This document shows positions 1 through 6,408 of a stretch of 14,098 nucleotides of DNA, one piece after another. The position numbers were made by a program, and so were the translations under genes. The notes under the pieces were generated by a model. The model worked only from the letters and a program-made list of their open reading frames with translations, was not told the DNA's origin and searched no databases. The stretch comes from Planctomycetaceae bacterium UBA2972 (GTDB lineage: Bacteria > Planctomycetota > Planctomycetia > Pirellulales > Pirellulaceae), in assembly GCA_002348315.1 (NCBI GenBank), contig DEAW01000248.1:1-14098 (forward strand), given 5' to 3'. Numbering within the stretch: the first letter of the stretch is position 1; each line of letters begins with the position of its first letter.

Positions 1-189
1 TTGATCGATGAAGGACTCAATGGACTCGATGACAATGCGACCGGTGGAGTGGACGATATTCAGGAAGCTGAAACAGCCCCGCCTTACCCGCATCCATTAC
101 GTGGATTTCAGGTAATCGTCCGAGCCTTCCAAAATACGCAACAGCAGATGAGGCAATTCACTGTCTCCCATGATTTTACGCCGGAATAG
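1..189 (+). CDS. 3' end of a truncated gene, possibly prepilin-like (type II secretion GspJ-like)
   Basis: This is an open frame from the left edge to a TAG stop, covering the last 62 codons of a longer gene. The TTG at position 1 is only the window edge, so the true start lies upstream. The visible part has an Asp/Asn/Gly-rich stretch (residues 1-22), then Pro-Pro-Tyr, then a segment reading PLRGFQVIVRAF followed by QMRQFTVSHDFTPE. From memory, planctomycetal prepilin-type or GspJ-like proteins often end in 'PLRGIQVRIR...RQVRQVTVVQDF', which is the reason for the tentative call; those are secretion or pseudopilus components at the cell envelope. No N-terminal methylation motif can be checked because it is off the window. 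The next gene starts about 10 bases downstream, so the two may be cotranscribed. The reading frame is well supported; the function is a guess. Confidence 0.5.
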   Translation: MIDEGLNGLDDNATGGVDDIQEAETAPPYPHPLRGFQVIVRAFQNTQQQMRQFTVSHDFTPE

Positions 190-192
190 AGG
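188..192 (+). promoter_or_regulatory. Ribosome binding site supporting the start at 200
   Basis: AGAGG lies 7 bases before the ATG at 200 and overlaps the stop codon of the preceding gene. It favours this start over the in-frame ATG at 170, which lies inside the upstream gene and has no comparable site. Confidence 0.5.
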
Positions 193-199
193 CTATTTG

Positions 200-673
200 A
201 TGCACACCATTCGGCTCCGTGGCCTCTGGCAATGCACTCCCATGGCAACCACTTACTGGACGTCTGCCGGCAAATCTGAAGAAACCGGAACGGATGTTCC
301 AGCACCTGGCACAATCAAGGTACCCGGCAACTGGGACTCCGTTGTAGGTAGTCAATTCCGAGGCAAAGTGTTACTGCAAAGATACTTTCACAAGCCGACC
401 GGATTAGAAGAGAACGACGTTGTTCAAATTCGAATTGAAGGAATCAATGCACTGGCTGAGGTGTTCGTAAATCATGAAGCCTACGGAAGTCTGACTGTCG
501 ATCGCGAGGGCTGCGTCTTTGACGTTTCAGATTCATTGGAACTACGCAACCTTTTGGAATTGGTCGTCGATTTCCCAATGCTCGATGAGCACAGCGCCGA
601 GCTCAACACTTTACCAGACGCCGGTGGCGGTATCCTTGGTGAAGTTCAGCTCGAGATCGTACCCGCTCCTTAA
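200..673 (+). CDS. Small protein with a glycoside hydrolase family 2-type sugar-binding (jelly-roll) domain
   Basis: This encodes a 157-residue protein made almost entirely of one domain resembling the N-terminal galactose-binding-like fold of GH2 enzymes (beta-galactosidase, beta-glucuronidase). Family hallmarks occur in order: 'RLRGLWQ' near residue 5, 'VPGNWD' around 40-45, 'LLQRYFHKP' around 57-65, then 'IRIEGINALAEVFVNHEAYG' (about 76-95) and 'FDVSDSL' (about 106-112). In GH2 enzymes this domain packs against the catalytic TIM barrel. Here there is no barrel, and the protein ends naturally at a TAA stop, so it is unlikely to hydrolyse sugars by itself. No signal peptide or membrane segment is visible. 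The start at 200 is chosen for its upstream AGAGG; ATG 170 would add ten residues and overlap the previous gene. It may bind carbohydrate or be a structural partner. The domain call is fairly secure; the role is unknown. Confidence 0.65.
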   Translation: MHTIRLRGLWQCTPMATTYWTSAGKSEETGTDVPAPGTIKVPGNWDSVVGSQFRGKVLLQRYFHKPTGLEENDVVQIRIEGINALAEVFVNHEAYGSLTVDREGCVFDVSDSLELRNLLELVVDFPMLDEHSAELNTLPDAGGGILGEVQLEIVPAP

Positions 674-711
674 ATCGCCGAGTGTTAAAAGCCGGTCCGC
701 TTGCCTGGCAT

Positions 712-720
712 TGCTATAAT
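712..720 (+). promoter_or_regulatory. Extended -10 promoter candidate for the DUF1080 lipoprotein gene
   Basis: TGCTATAAT is a perfect extended -10 element (TGn followed by TATAAT). It sits 50 bases before the ATG at 771, leaving a leader of roughly 43 bases. No good -35 hexamer lies at the usual distance, which extended -10 promoters tolerate. It is the only strong sigma-70-like element I see in the 97-base gap after the preceding gene. Confidence 0.45.
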
Positions 721-770
721 GTAAATCCAAGAACCCAAACTATTGCTCTATTCAAAATAAAGTCAATCAG

Positions 771-2093
771 ATGATTCGCACCTTATTCATTTCAAGTCTG
801 CTGTTTGTTCTGACACTCTTCCTGCCGGGCTGTGCACCAGAAGTAGAAAACTCGAACAAAGCAACTCCACAGGAGACTCTATCAACAAACAACACCAATA
901 AGCCAAAGAAGGACGACAGCACTAAATCTGGTAATACGGGACGTCCTCACGAGAAGTATGAGAATTATGAACCACCGGTAATCACGATTCCCAGTCCCGA
1001 ACCACTTCCAGTGACTGCCATCGATTTGGCTGACGGTTGGATCCGGTTGTTCGACGGCGGTAGTCTCTATGGATGGAAATCCGAAAATGATGCTAATTGG
1101 GCAGTCGAAAATGGAGCGATTACAGTAAGTGAAGGCGAACAGGGATTATTGAGGACCACTTCGGAATTCACCGACTATACATTACGAGTCGAATTTAAAG
1201 CGGACCCCAACACGAACAGCGGAATCTTCCTTCGCACCTCGGGACAGCCAACCGATCCAACCAGGGACTGCTATGAATTCAACATTGCGCCAACAGACAA
1301 TCCATTTCCGACCGGGAGCCTTGTGGGACGCACCAAAATTGAGAATGCTCCGACTAGCGGTGAATGGCAAACTGCTGAAATCACTGTCCAGGGTGGCCAC
1401 ATTACAGCGCTTGTCGATGGCAATCAGGTTCTCGACTACACGGACGAAAACCCCATCGGCCGTGGATTTATCGGTTTACAACTTAATTCAGGTGCCGTCG
1501 CTTTCCGAAATATCATGCTTCGACCTCTGAATCTTGAATCGATATTCAATGGTACGGACCTCGCCGGCTGGGTGGAATACCCGGACATGGATAGTCAATT
1601 CTCCGTTACCGACAACGGCGAACTCAATGTACTCAATGGCCGCGGACAGTTAGAAACCGAGGGGCATTATGCCGATTTCGTGCTGCAACTGGAATGTATT
1701 AGTTACGCAGAATCTCTGAACTCGGGCATCTTTTTGAGATGCATTCCGGGCGATGTCATGATGGGCTATGAGAGTCAAATCCAAAACGGAATGAAGGACG
1801 GTGACCCGTTACAGCCAGCAGATTGTGGCACAGGTGGAATCTTCCGACGTCAGGATGCACGGCGGATTGTGGCCAAAGACAACGAATGGTTTCATAAAAC
1901 CATCGTCATGTCGGGAAATCACATTGCCGTCTGGGTCAACGGATATCAGGTCAGTGACTGGTTTGACGAGCGGAAGGAAGATGAAAATCCGCGGCGAGGG
2001 CTACGAACCGAAGCTGGTTCCATTATGATCCAGGGACATGATCCCACGACGAACTTAAGTTTCCGCCACTTGAAGATTGCTGAGTTAAAGTAA
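771..2093 (+). CDS. Lipoprotein with two DUF1080 (3-keto-disaccharide hydrolase type) domains
   Basis: This encodes a 440-residue predicted lipoprotein. A hydrophobic signal peptide ends in the lipobox L18-P19-G20-C21, so the mature protein should be lipidated at Cys21. Residues 22-85 form a hydrophilic Asn/Thr/Lys/Pro-rich linker. Two DUF1080 domains follow, about 89-252 and 255-438, each a concanavalin-like beta-sandwich unit. Domain 1 opens with 'WIRLFDGG', contains 'NSGIFLRT' (149-156) and ends with 'FIGLQLNSG' and 'VAFRNI'. Domain 2 opens with 'SIFNGTDLAGW', contains 'NSGIFLRC' (317-324), 'YESQIQNG' (333-340), 'GTGGIFRRQ' (353-361) and 'NHIAVWVNG' (383-391). Domain 2 looks closer to the usual family pattern. 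Characterised members act on 3-keto-glycosides, and the family is greatly expanded in planctomycetes. Substrate cannot be inferred here. No strong Shine-Dalgarno is seen. The gene ends tail-to-tail with ispH, overlapping by 9 bp. Confidence 0.85.
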   Translation: MIRTLFISSLLFVLTLFLPGCAPEVENSNKATPQETLSTNNTNKPKKDDSTKSGNTGRPHEKYENYEPPVITIPSPEPLPVTAIDLADGWIRLFDGGSLYGWKSENDANWAVENGAITVSEGEQGLLRTTSEFTDYTLRVEFKADPNTNSGIFLRTSGQPTDPTRDCYEFNIAPTDNPFPTGSLVGRTKIENAPTSGEWQTAEITVQGGHITALVDGNQVLDYTDENPIGRGFIGLQLNSGAVAFRNIMLRPLNLESIFNGTDLAGWVEYPDMDSQFSVTDNGELNVLNGRGQLETEGHYADFVLQLECISYAESLNSGIFLRCIPGDVMMGYESQIQNGMKDGDPLQPADCGTGGIFRRQDARRIVAKDNEWFHKTIVMSGNHIAVWVNGYQVSDWFDERKEDENPRRGLRTEAGSIMIQGHDPTTNLSFRHLKIAELK

Positions 2094-2101
2094 TACTTTA
2101 A
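2085..2101. repeat. 17-bp perfect palindrome across two convergent stop codons
   Basis: TTAAAGTA, one central A, then TACTTTAA form a perfect inverted repeat. It contains both the TAA stop of the DUF1080 gene (2091-2093, plus strand) and the TAA stop of ispH (2085-2087, minus strand). As RNA it could fold into a 6-bp AU-rich stem with a 5-base loop in either direction. No T-run follows on either strand, so it is not a standard intrinsic terminator. Confidence 0.6.
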
Positions 2102-3017
2102 GTTCCTTCGGCAGATTAAAGTGGACACGTTCTTCACGAATAACTCGTGATTCCACTTCAGCATCAAAATGCTCCTTAATGTACTCAACACAATCCTGGA
2201 CAAGGTTTTCCGGAGCGCTGGCACCGGCAGTAATCATCAATGTTTTCACCGACTCGAACCAGCTATTGTCGATATCTTCGACTCCGTCGATCAAATAAGC
2301 ACTCTTACCCTGCTCGATCGCAATTTCCTTAAGTCGTAGGCTGTTGGAACTATTCTGACTACCGACCACTAAGACTAACTGCACATCGTCGTCAGCAATG
2401 ATCCTCACTGCTTCCTGTCGATTTTGAGTGGCATAGCAGATATCTCCTTTGGGAGGCGCTTCGACATTCGGGAATCGCTCGCGGATTCGATTAATAATAC
2501 GATTCGCATCGTCGACGCTTAGGGTCGTTTGTGTTAAATAGGCGATCTTGGATTCATCCGCTATTTCGAGGCGATCCACATCTTCTTCGCTCTCCACTAA
2601 CAGCATCGCTTCGGGAGCTTCGCCCATCGTACCGATCACTTCGTCATGGCCTTCATGACCAATCAGTAGAATCGTAAACCCTTTCTTGGCATACCGTACC
2701 GCTTCTAAATGCACTTTGGTGACCAGGGGACAGGTTGCATCGATCGCATAGAGTTCCCGCTGGCGTGCCTGTTCTCTGATTTGTGGCGAAATACCATGAG
2801 CGGAAAACAACAGGTTGGAGCCAATTGGCACCTCTTCCAGGCTATCAACAAAAATAGCGCCGTTACCCTGAAATGTCTCCACGACGTATTTGTTGTGGAC
2901 AATTTCATGATAGACGTAGACAGGCGGTCCCAGTGTTTTAATAGACAAATCAAGACACTCAATAGCCATATTGACCCCTGCACAAAAACCTCTCGGTGCT
3001 GCCAGGATTATCTTCAT
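2085..3017 (-). CDS. ispH: 4-hydroxy-3-methylbut-2-enyl diphosphate reductase
   Basis: IspH (LytB) catalyses the last step of the MEP pathway in the cytoplasm, reducing HMBPP to IPP and DMAPP with an iron-sulfur cluster. The 310-residue length is normal. The three cluster cysteines are C12 (in 'PRGFCAGV'), C96 (in 'DATCPLVTKVH') and C194 (in 'DICYATQNRQEAV'). The substrate-binding residues are also present: H41 ('HEIVHN'), H74 ('FSAHG'), H124 and the catalytic E126 ('GHEGHDEVIG'), the 'TQTTLSVDD' segment (162-170), 'GSQNSSNSLRL' (219-229) and S267 in 'TAGASAP'. The ATG follows a GAGTAGAGAGA purine stretch. The gene is 118 bp downstream of the nucleosidase-like gene on the same strand and has its own promoter candidate in that gap. 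Its 3' end overlaps the opposing DUF1080 gene by 9 bp. Identification is secure. Confidence 0.97.
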   Translation of the reverse strand: MKIILAAPRGFCAGVNMAIECLDLSIKTLGPPVYVYHEIVHNKYVVETFQGNGAIFVDSLEEVPIGSNLLFSAHGISPQIREQARQRELYAIDATCPLVTKVHLEAVRYAKKGFTILLIGHEGHDEVIGTMGEAPEAMLLVESEEDVDRLEIADESKIAYLTQTTLSVDDANRIINRIRERFPNVEAPPKGDICYATQNRQEAVRIIADDDVQLVLVVGSQNSSNSLRLKEIAIEQGKSAYLIDGVEDIDNSWFESVKTLMITAGASAPENLVQDCVEYIKEHFDAEVESRVIREERVHFNLPKELKVLL

Positions 3018-3063
3018 GGTGTCTCTCTACTCGATTTTCAGAGTCTGTCTGTCAGAACGTTCA

Positions 3064-3092
3064 ATATGCTCTAGCAATTGTGTCCTGTCCAG
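3064..3092 (-). promoter_or_regulatory. Sigma-70-like promoter candidate for ispH
   Basis: On the minus strand TGGACA (3092-3087, five of six matches to the -35 consensus) is followed, after exactly 17 bases, by CATATT (3069-3064, four of six matches to TATAAT). It would give a leader of about 40 bases before the ispH ATG. It lies in the 118-bp gap behind the nucleosidase-like gene, consistent with independent expression. Confidence 0.42.
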
Positions 3093-3135
3093 CACCGACT
3101 CACCGAACTACTTCAATGTGTGATCCATTGTGTAT

Positions 3136-3993
3136 TTATCTTAATTGCTTTACGACTCCTGCCAGAAAATTGGCCAGTCGCTCTGAAGTCTTATAGGCTT
3201 CATTCTTTAGGTCCCACATTTCTTTTAATTGGGACGCCTGCGTAAAAATTCCTTTGGAGAAGGCTCCCAGTTTAGCAGCCACGGATCCCTGATTCATGAT
3301 CTTGCTGAGCAACTCCGGCGGCTTATCCTCAAATTCTTCCGCAACGACTCTGACTGCCATGCAGCGTCGTTTGGCCTGTCGACAAATTTCAGCAACCACG
3401 GCCGATTCCATATCAGCTACCTCGCCATCGAATCCGGCAGCCAGTTTTTTCCGTTTCGATGGAGTCGTTAAGACTTCGGAGGTTGTGATTAACGGAGTAG
3501 TGATCAATCCGCGTTGTGGTTTCTGTTCTCCCAACTGCAATCCCACTTTCAACTCTCGCCCTTTGGTATCACGAATCACTTCAGGCATGACGATCATCCC
3601 TTTGCGAATTCTCTCAGACAACGCCGAAGCGAATCCGGCCGAGACGACCCAATTGGGATGATGCATATTGATCAGATCCGTGACAGCTCTGGCCACCTGC
3701 CGCCAGGTTTCACCCGCTTCAATGACAATCACATCGCGACCATTCCACCGTCCCGCGTGCTCTACAAAACTGGCACACTGTGTACTAATCAATCCCTCCA
3801 GTTGATCCACAACTCCGGTGGCTTCGAGATGATTCGCAAAAACCAATGCAATATCGCAAACAGGCATTTCTCTGCCCTGTTGCATTTCAGCAAGATTGCG
3901 AGCCTGATCGGTGACCACTTCTTCCACTTTATTGCGGACCGCTTCCTGAGCCTGCGATTTGATCAGATTAGCGACTAGGAATCGAATGAGCAT
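3136..3993 (-). CDS. Nucleoside phosphorylase / MTA-SAH nucleosidase family protein
   Basis: This encodes a 285-residue protein with a PNP/UDP-phosphorylase-type fold (about 44-280) after an N-terminal helical extension (1-40, rich in Gln, Glu, Lys and Ala). Recognisable pieces are 'CDIALVFANHLEATGV' (46-61), corresponding to the first strand with an acidic residue at E57; 'WVVSAGFASALSERIRKGMIVMPE' (115-138), like the 'GxAGxL...GDIVV' segment; and 'DMESAVVAEIC' (194-204), with M195-E196 in the nucleoside-binding position. Members remove purine bases from nucleosides or phosphorolyse them. In MTA/SAH nucleosidase the catalytic Asp lies in 'RxISD'; here the aligned stretch is 'VRVVAEEF' (214-221), giving E219, so activity may differ. 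HpnG, the hopanoid-pathway relative, is an alternative given ispH next door, but this protein is longer than HpnG usually is. The gene begins 33 bp after the GT-C-like gene, probably in one transcript. No clear ribosome binding site is seen. Confidence 0.7.
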   Translation of the reverse strand: MLIRFLVANLIKSQAQEAVRNKVEEVVTDQARNLAEMQQGREMPVCDIALVFANHLEATGVVDQLEGLISTQCASFVEHAGRWNGRDVIVIEAGETWRQVARAVTDLINMHHPNWVVSAGFASALSERIRKGMIVMPEVIRDTKGRELKVGLQLGEQKPQRGLITTPLITTSEVLTTPSKRKKLAAGFDGEVADMESAVVAEICRQAKRRCMAVRVVAEEFEDKPPELLSKIMNQGSVAAKLGAFSKGIFTQASQLKEMWDLKNEAYKTSERLANFLAGVVKQLR

Positions 3994-4026
3994 CGTTGAA
4001 ATTGCTTAACTGAGATTGATACGATT

Positions 4027-6111
4027 TTATGGGTGAATCTGAAAGAGCTGGCCGGCTGTCAGGGGGATCTGCAATTCCTGATTTTCGATCAGGACTTTGT
4101 CGCGCACTAGTCGTTGAATCCATTCCCGATCGATTCTTTCATCATAACCATAACTGTTCTTATATCGATCGAGTTCTTCCCAGCTGACATAGATGTAGTC
4201 GATACCTTTCTGCTGAAGCAGTTGGCGTTGGTCCGCGGCATCCAAACCATTCAGCCAGTCGGCAAGAATCGCGTTATCGAAACAGGAGTTGTAATCAACG
4301 GTCATTTCGAGGTCAAAGGGCTCTGCGTCACCAACTAACACGACACGTCCTTCCCGCCCAAGTTGTTGATTGAGGTATCGATGGACTTTGAACGTCGTTG
4401 AATCCTGAGCTTCAAGCACGGGGCCGTTTCGTAGTAAATCGAGTTTAACCAGAATCCGTGAATCCGTTTCCATGCCTGCTCCCAGATACATCACACCATA
4501 GACCAACAAACCAACGAACAGTCCCTTCTGCCAGCCACGGTAATTCTGCAATGCACCAGAGAACCCCATTCCCCCCACGATTGCAAAAACCGGCAGTAGT
4601 GGAACGAGAAATCTCTGCAGGTGATGTGTCATCAGCCACCATACAGCTAAGCCATAAAGTAGTAGGAGCAATAATGGAATGATTTCCCGACGCTGACGAA
4701 TCAAACCGATTGCAATGAGGACGACGCCAGTCATTAAGGGGCTGTTTCTCGTGCCGTAAAGAAACCATTCGCTCAATGCGTTGAGTAGGGAATCTGATTC
4801 GGGGACTTGATGAGCTAGATTCCACTGTTCGACCTGTTGTTCTGTCTGCTGATGAGCTGGAAACATGGTTCCCATCAGAGGATACACCGGGTTCCCCGTG
4901 TCGATGGTATTTTTAACAAGCCAGGGACCAAATGTGATCGCAGCTCCGATGGAAAATCCTACAAACAGGATGACTGGTCGTGATCGATATTTCAGAAGCA
5001 GCCAAACTCCAATCGGCAAGATAGCAAAAACCAGACCGGTATACTTTACTGAGGCCGCGGCACCAACAAACACGCCCGTCAACACGGCAAGTCGTATAAG
5101 AGAATGCTGAGTACGGCTCATCCAACCAAGGCAAACAATTGCCATTAATAAAAAATACCCCAACGCAACTTCATTGAGGCCAGTCATGCTGATGTAACCG
5201 ATCCAGGGACAGGACATCAGCAAAATGGCTGCTGCTGCTCCGGCTAATCGGTCACTCATGCGACTCGCAATAGCCCAACAACCTAACGATGCAAACAGAG
5301 CATAGTATGAGAGGAACGTCTTACCGATCAAGGCACCGAACCACCAGGCATCTGAATTACTAAAAAGCTGAGCCCAGGCCATCGGTACGACACATATTAA
5401 TTCACTACCAAGTGGCATGGCGGCATACGTGTTGTGAGGAAGGTATTCAATTCTCCCGTTTTGAAACCATTCTTTTGGAACTTGTAGATGATACTCCCGC
5501 ACGTCAAACTCCCAGGGTGGAAGCATCGCACCTGCCAGAATCATGGCAAACAAACAAAACAAGACCAGGCATTCTAGTTGCTTGAGTTTCCGCAGGGATT
5601 CCCAACAGTGCTGGCACGCTGGACGGCTCAGCACGCCATCCTTTTGAGTGGTTTCAATATAAACTGCCCCTGCTAACGGGATTAGATACAGCCACCACAG
5701 TTTTAATAGCCCAAGAACTCCAATCAGGAATGCGAATAAAGTTAACGTGATTGTTCCCATTCCGAATGCCAGGACGGTTAACTCCAGCCGAGTTAACTCT
5801 GCACACGAAATCAAACGCAGGCTTGCTTTACCAATAATCAGAACAGCCCCAAGAAGAAGCAAGCTTCCGAGCACCAGCGGCAATCTGTCGACGATCGAGA
5901 TTCGATCCATCGAATGTTCGGCCCATTCAGCAACCACCGTATCCGGAATAATCATTCTTAACCAGGGAACCTGATGCGCATTGATGTTGGCTGAATTCGA
6001 GTCAGACTGTGTCGGTTCGGCGGCGAACGTGAATAAGAGAAAAAAAACACCCAGCGTTAAGAGTCCCAGATTTTTGGGAAGACGCGTCGATTTTTCGAAT
6101 TCACTGGTCAT
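4027..6111 (-). CDS. Multi-pass membrane protein, GT-C-type glycosyltransferase-like
   Basis: This encodes a 694-residue integral membrane protein. Hydrophobic segments are seen near 14-31, 78-95, 111-150, 179-196, 232-248, 257-282, 289-306, 312-331, 339-375, 380-397, 459-471, 478-495, 500-520 and 529-546. A soluble C-terminal region covers about 550-694. The first large loop carries 'PPWEFDVREYHLQVPKEW' (198-215), with D203 and E206 placed like the acidic motif after an early helix in GT-C enzymes (GT39, GT83 and RgtA/B-like), which use lipid-linked sugar donors. 'SVKYTG' (354-359) and 'GNPVYPL' (406-412) also recur in such proteins. Planctomycetes carry many of these uncharacterised proteins. 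Donor, acceptor and even catalytic activity are inferred only. It heads a leftward group with the nucleosidase-like gene. The ATG at 6111 lacks a strong ribosome binding site, but the downstream hydrophobic N-terminus fits it. Confidence 0.7.
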   Translation of the reverse strand: MTSEFEKSTRLPKNLGLLTLGVFFLLFTFAAEPTQSDSNSANINAHQVPWLRMIIPDTVVAEWAEHSMDRISIVDRLPLVLGSLLLLGAVLIIGKASLRLISCAELTRLELTVLAFGMGTITLTLFAFLIGVLGLLKLWWLYLIPLAGAVYIETTQKDGVLSRPACQHCWESLRKLKQLECLVLFCLFAMILAGAMLPPWEFDVREYHLQVPKEWFQNGRIEYLPHNTYAAMPLGSELICVVPMAWAQLFSNSDAWWFGALIGKTFLSYYALFASLGCWAIASRMSDRLAGAAAAILLMSCPWIGYISMTGLNEVALGYFLLMAIVCLGWMSRTQHSLIRLAVLTGVFVGAAASVKYTGLVFAILPIGVWLLLKYRSRPVILFVGFSIGAAITFGPWLVKNTIDTGNPVYPLMGTMFPAHQQTEQQVEQWNLAHQVPESDSLLNALSEWFLYGTRNSPLMTGVVLIAIGLIRQRREIIPLLLLLLYGLAVWWLMTHHLQRFLVPLLPVFAIVGGMGFSGALQNYRGWQKGLFVGLLVYGVMYLGAGMETDSRILVKLDLLRNGPVLEAQDSTTFKVHRYLNQQLGREGRVVLVGDAEPFDLEMTVDYNSCFDNAILADWLNGLDAADQRQLLQQKGIDYIYVSWEELDRYKNSYGYDERIDREWIQRLVRDKVLIENQELQIPLTAGQLFQIHP

Positions 6112-6194
6112 CTATTTCTAAGCTCATTCTCGGATGTTCACACCATCATCCGGCGTTGATATTGATTTTAACATAGTCAGTGAAGCTCCCCCTT

Positions 6195-6224
6195 TTGCAT
6201 CTATCATGCTGCAATCGTTATAAC
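6195..6224 (+). promoter_or_regulatory. Weak promoter candidate for the DapA-like gene
   Basis: TTGCAT (6195-6200), an 18-base spacer and TATAAC (6219-6224, five of six matches to TATAAT) form a plausible sigma-70 promoter with a poor -35. If used, it would give a leader of nearly 180 bases containing all the paired segments noted at 6261-6375. A second TATAGT at 6322-6327 has no convincing -35. Confidence 0.28.
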
Positions 6225-6260
6225 CTGTATGATCCGAAGCGATTGAGTCTGTTTCCTGAT

Positions 6261-6375
6261 CCTAACGGTTTAACCAACCGGAAAAGTTTGAGTTTTTTAA
6301 CGCTTAGGTTGCGTGCAAAGGTATAGTTCTTCAGACCTAAAGAACAACTTTAAGGATTAGGCAATCTAATCTTTT
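6261..6375 (+). promoter_or_regulatory. Leader region with alternative complementary segments upstream of the DapA-like gene
   Basis: This lies in the 297-bp divergent gap between 6112 and 6408, which holds no gene. CCTAA (6261-6265), TTAGG (6304-6308), CCTAA (6336-6340) and TTAGG (6357-6361) alternate, so segments 1:2, 2:3 and 3:4 can each pair. Further perfect repeats overlap them: CGGTT/AACCG (6266-6280), TTAGGT/ACCTAA (6304-6309 with 6335-6340), GTTCTT/AAGAAC (6326-6331 with 6340-6345) and GATTAG/CTAATC (6355-6360 with 6366-6371). The last is followed by TTTT (6372-6375). It is arranged like an attenuator, but no known riboswitch class is recognised and each stem is short. Confidence 0.3.
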
Positions 6376-6408
6376 CCCCCAACAGGCTAAGAGCGGACAT
6401 TCACAGTT

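Noticed and set aside
3514..3978. 154-codon plus-strand open frame opposite the nucleosidase-like gene
   Set aside because: No domain, no ribosome binding site, and it is fully covered by a recognised gene on the other strand.
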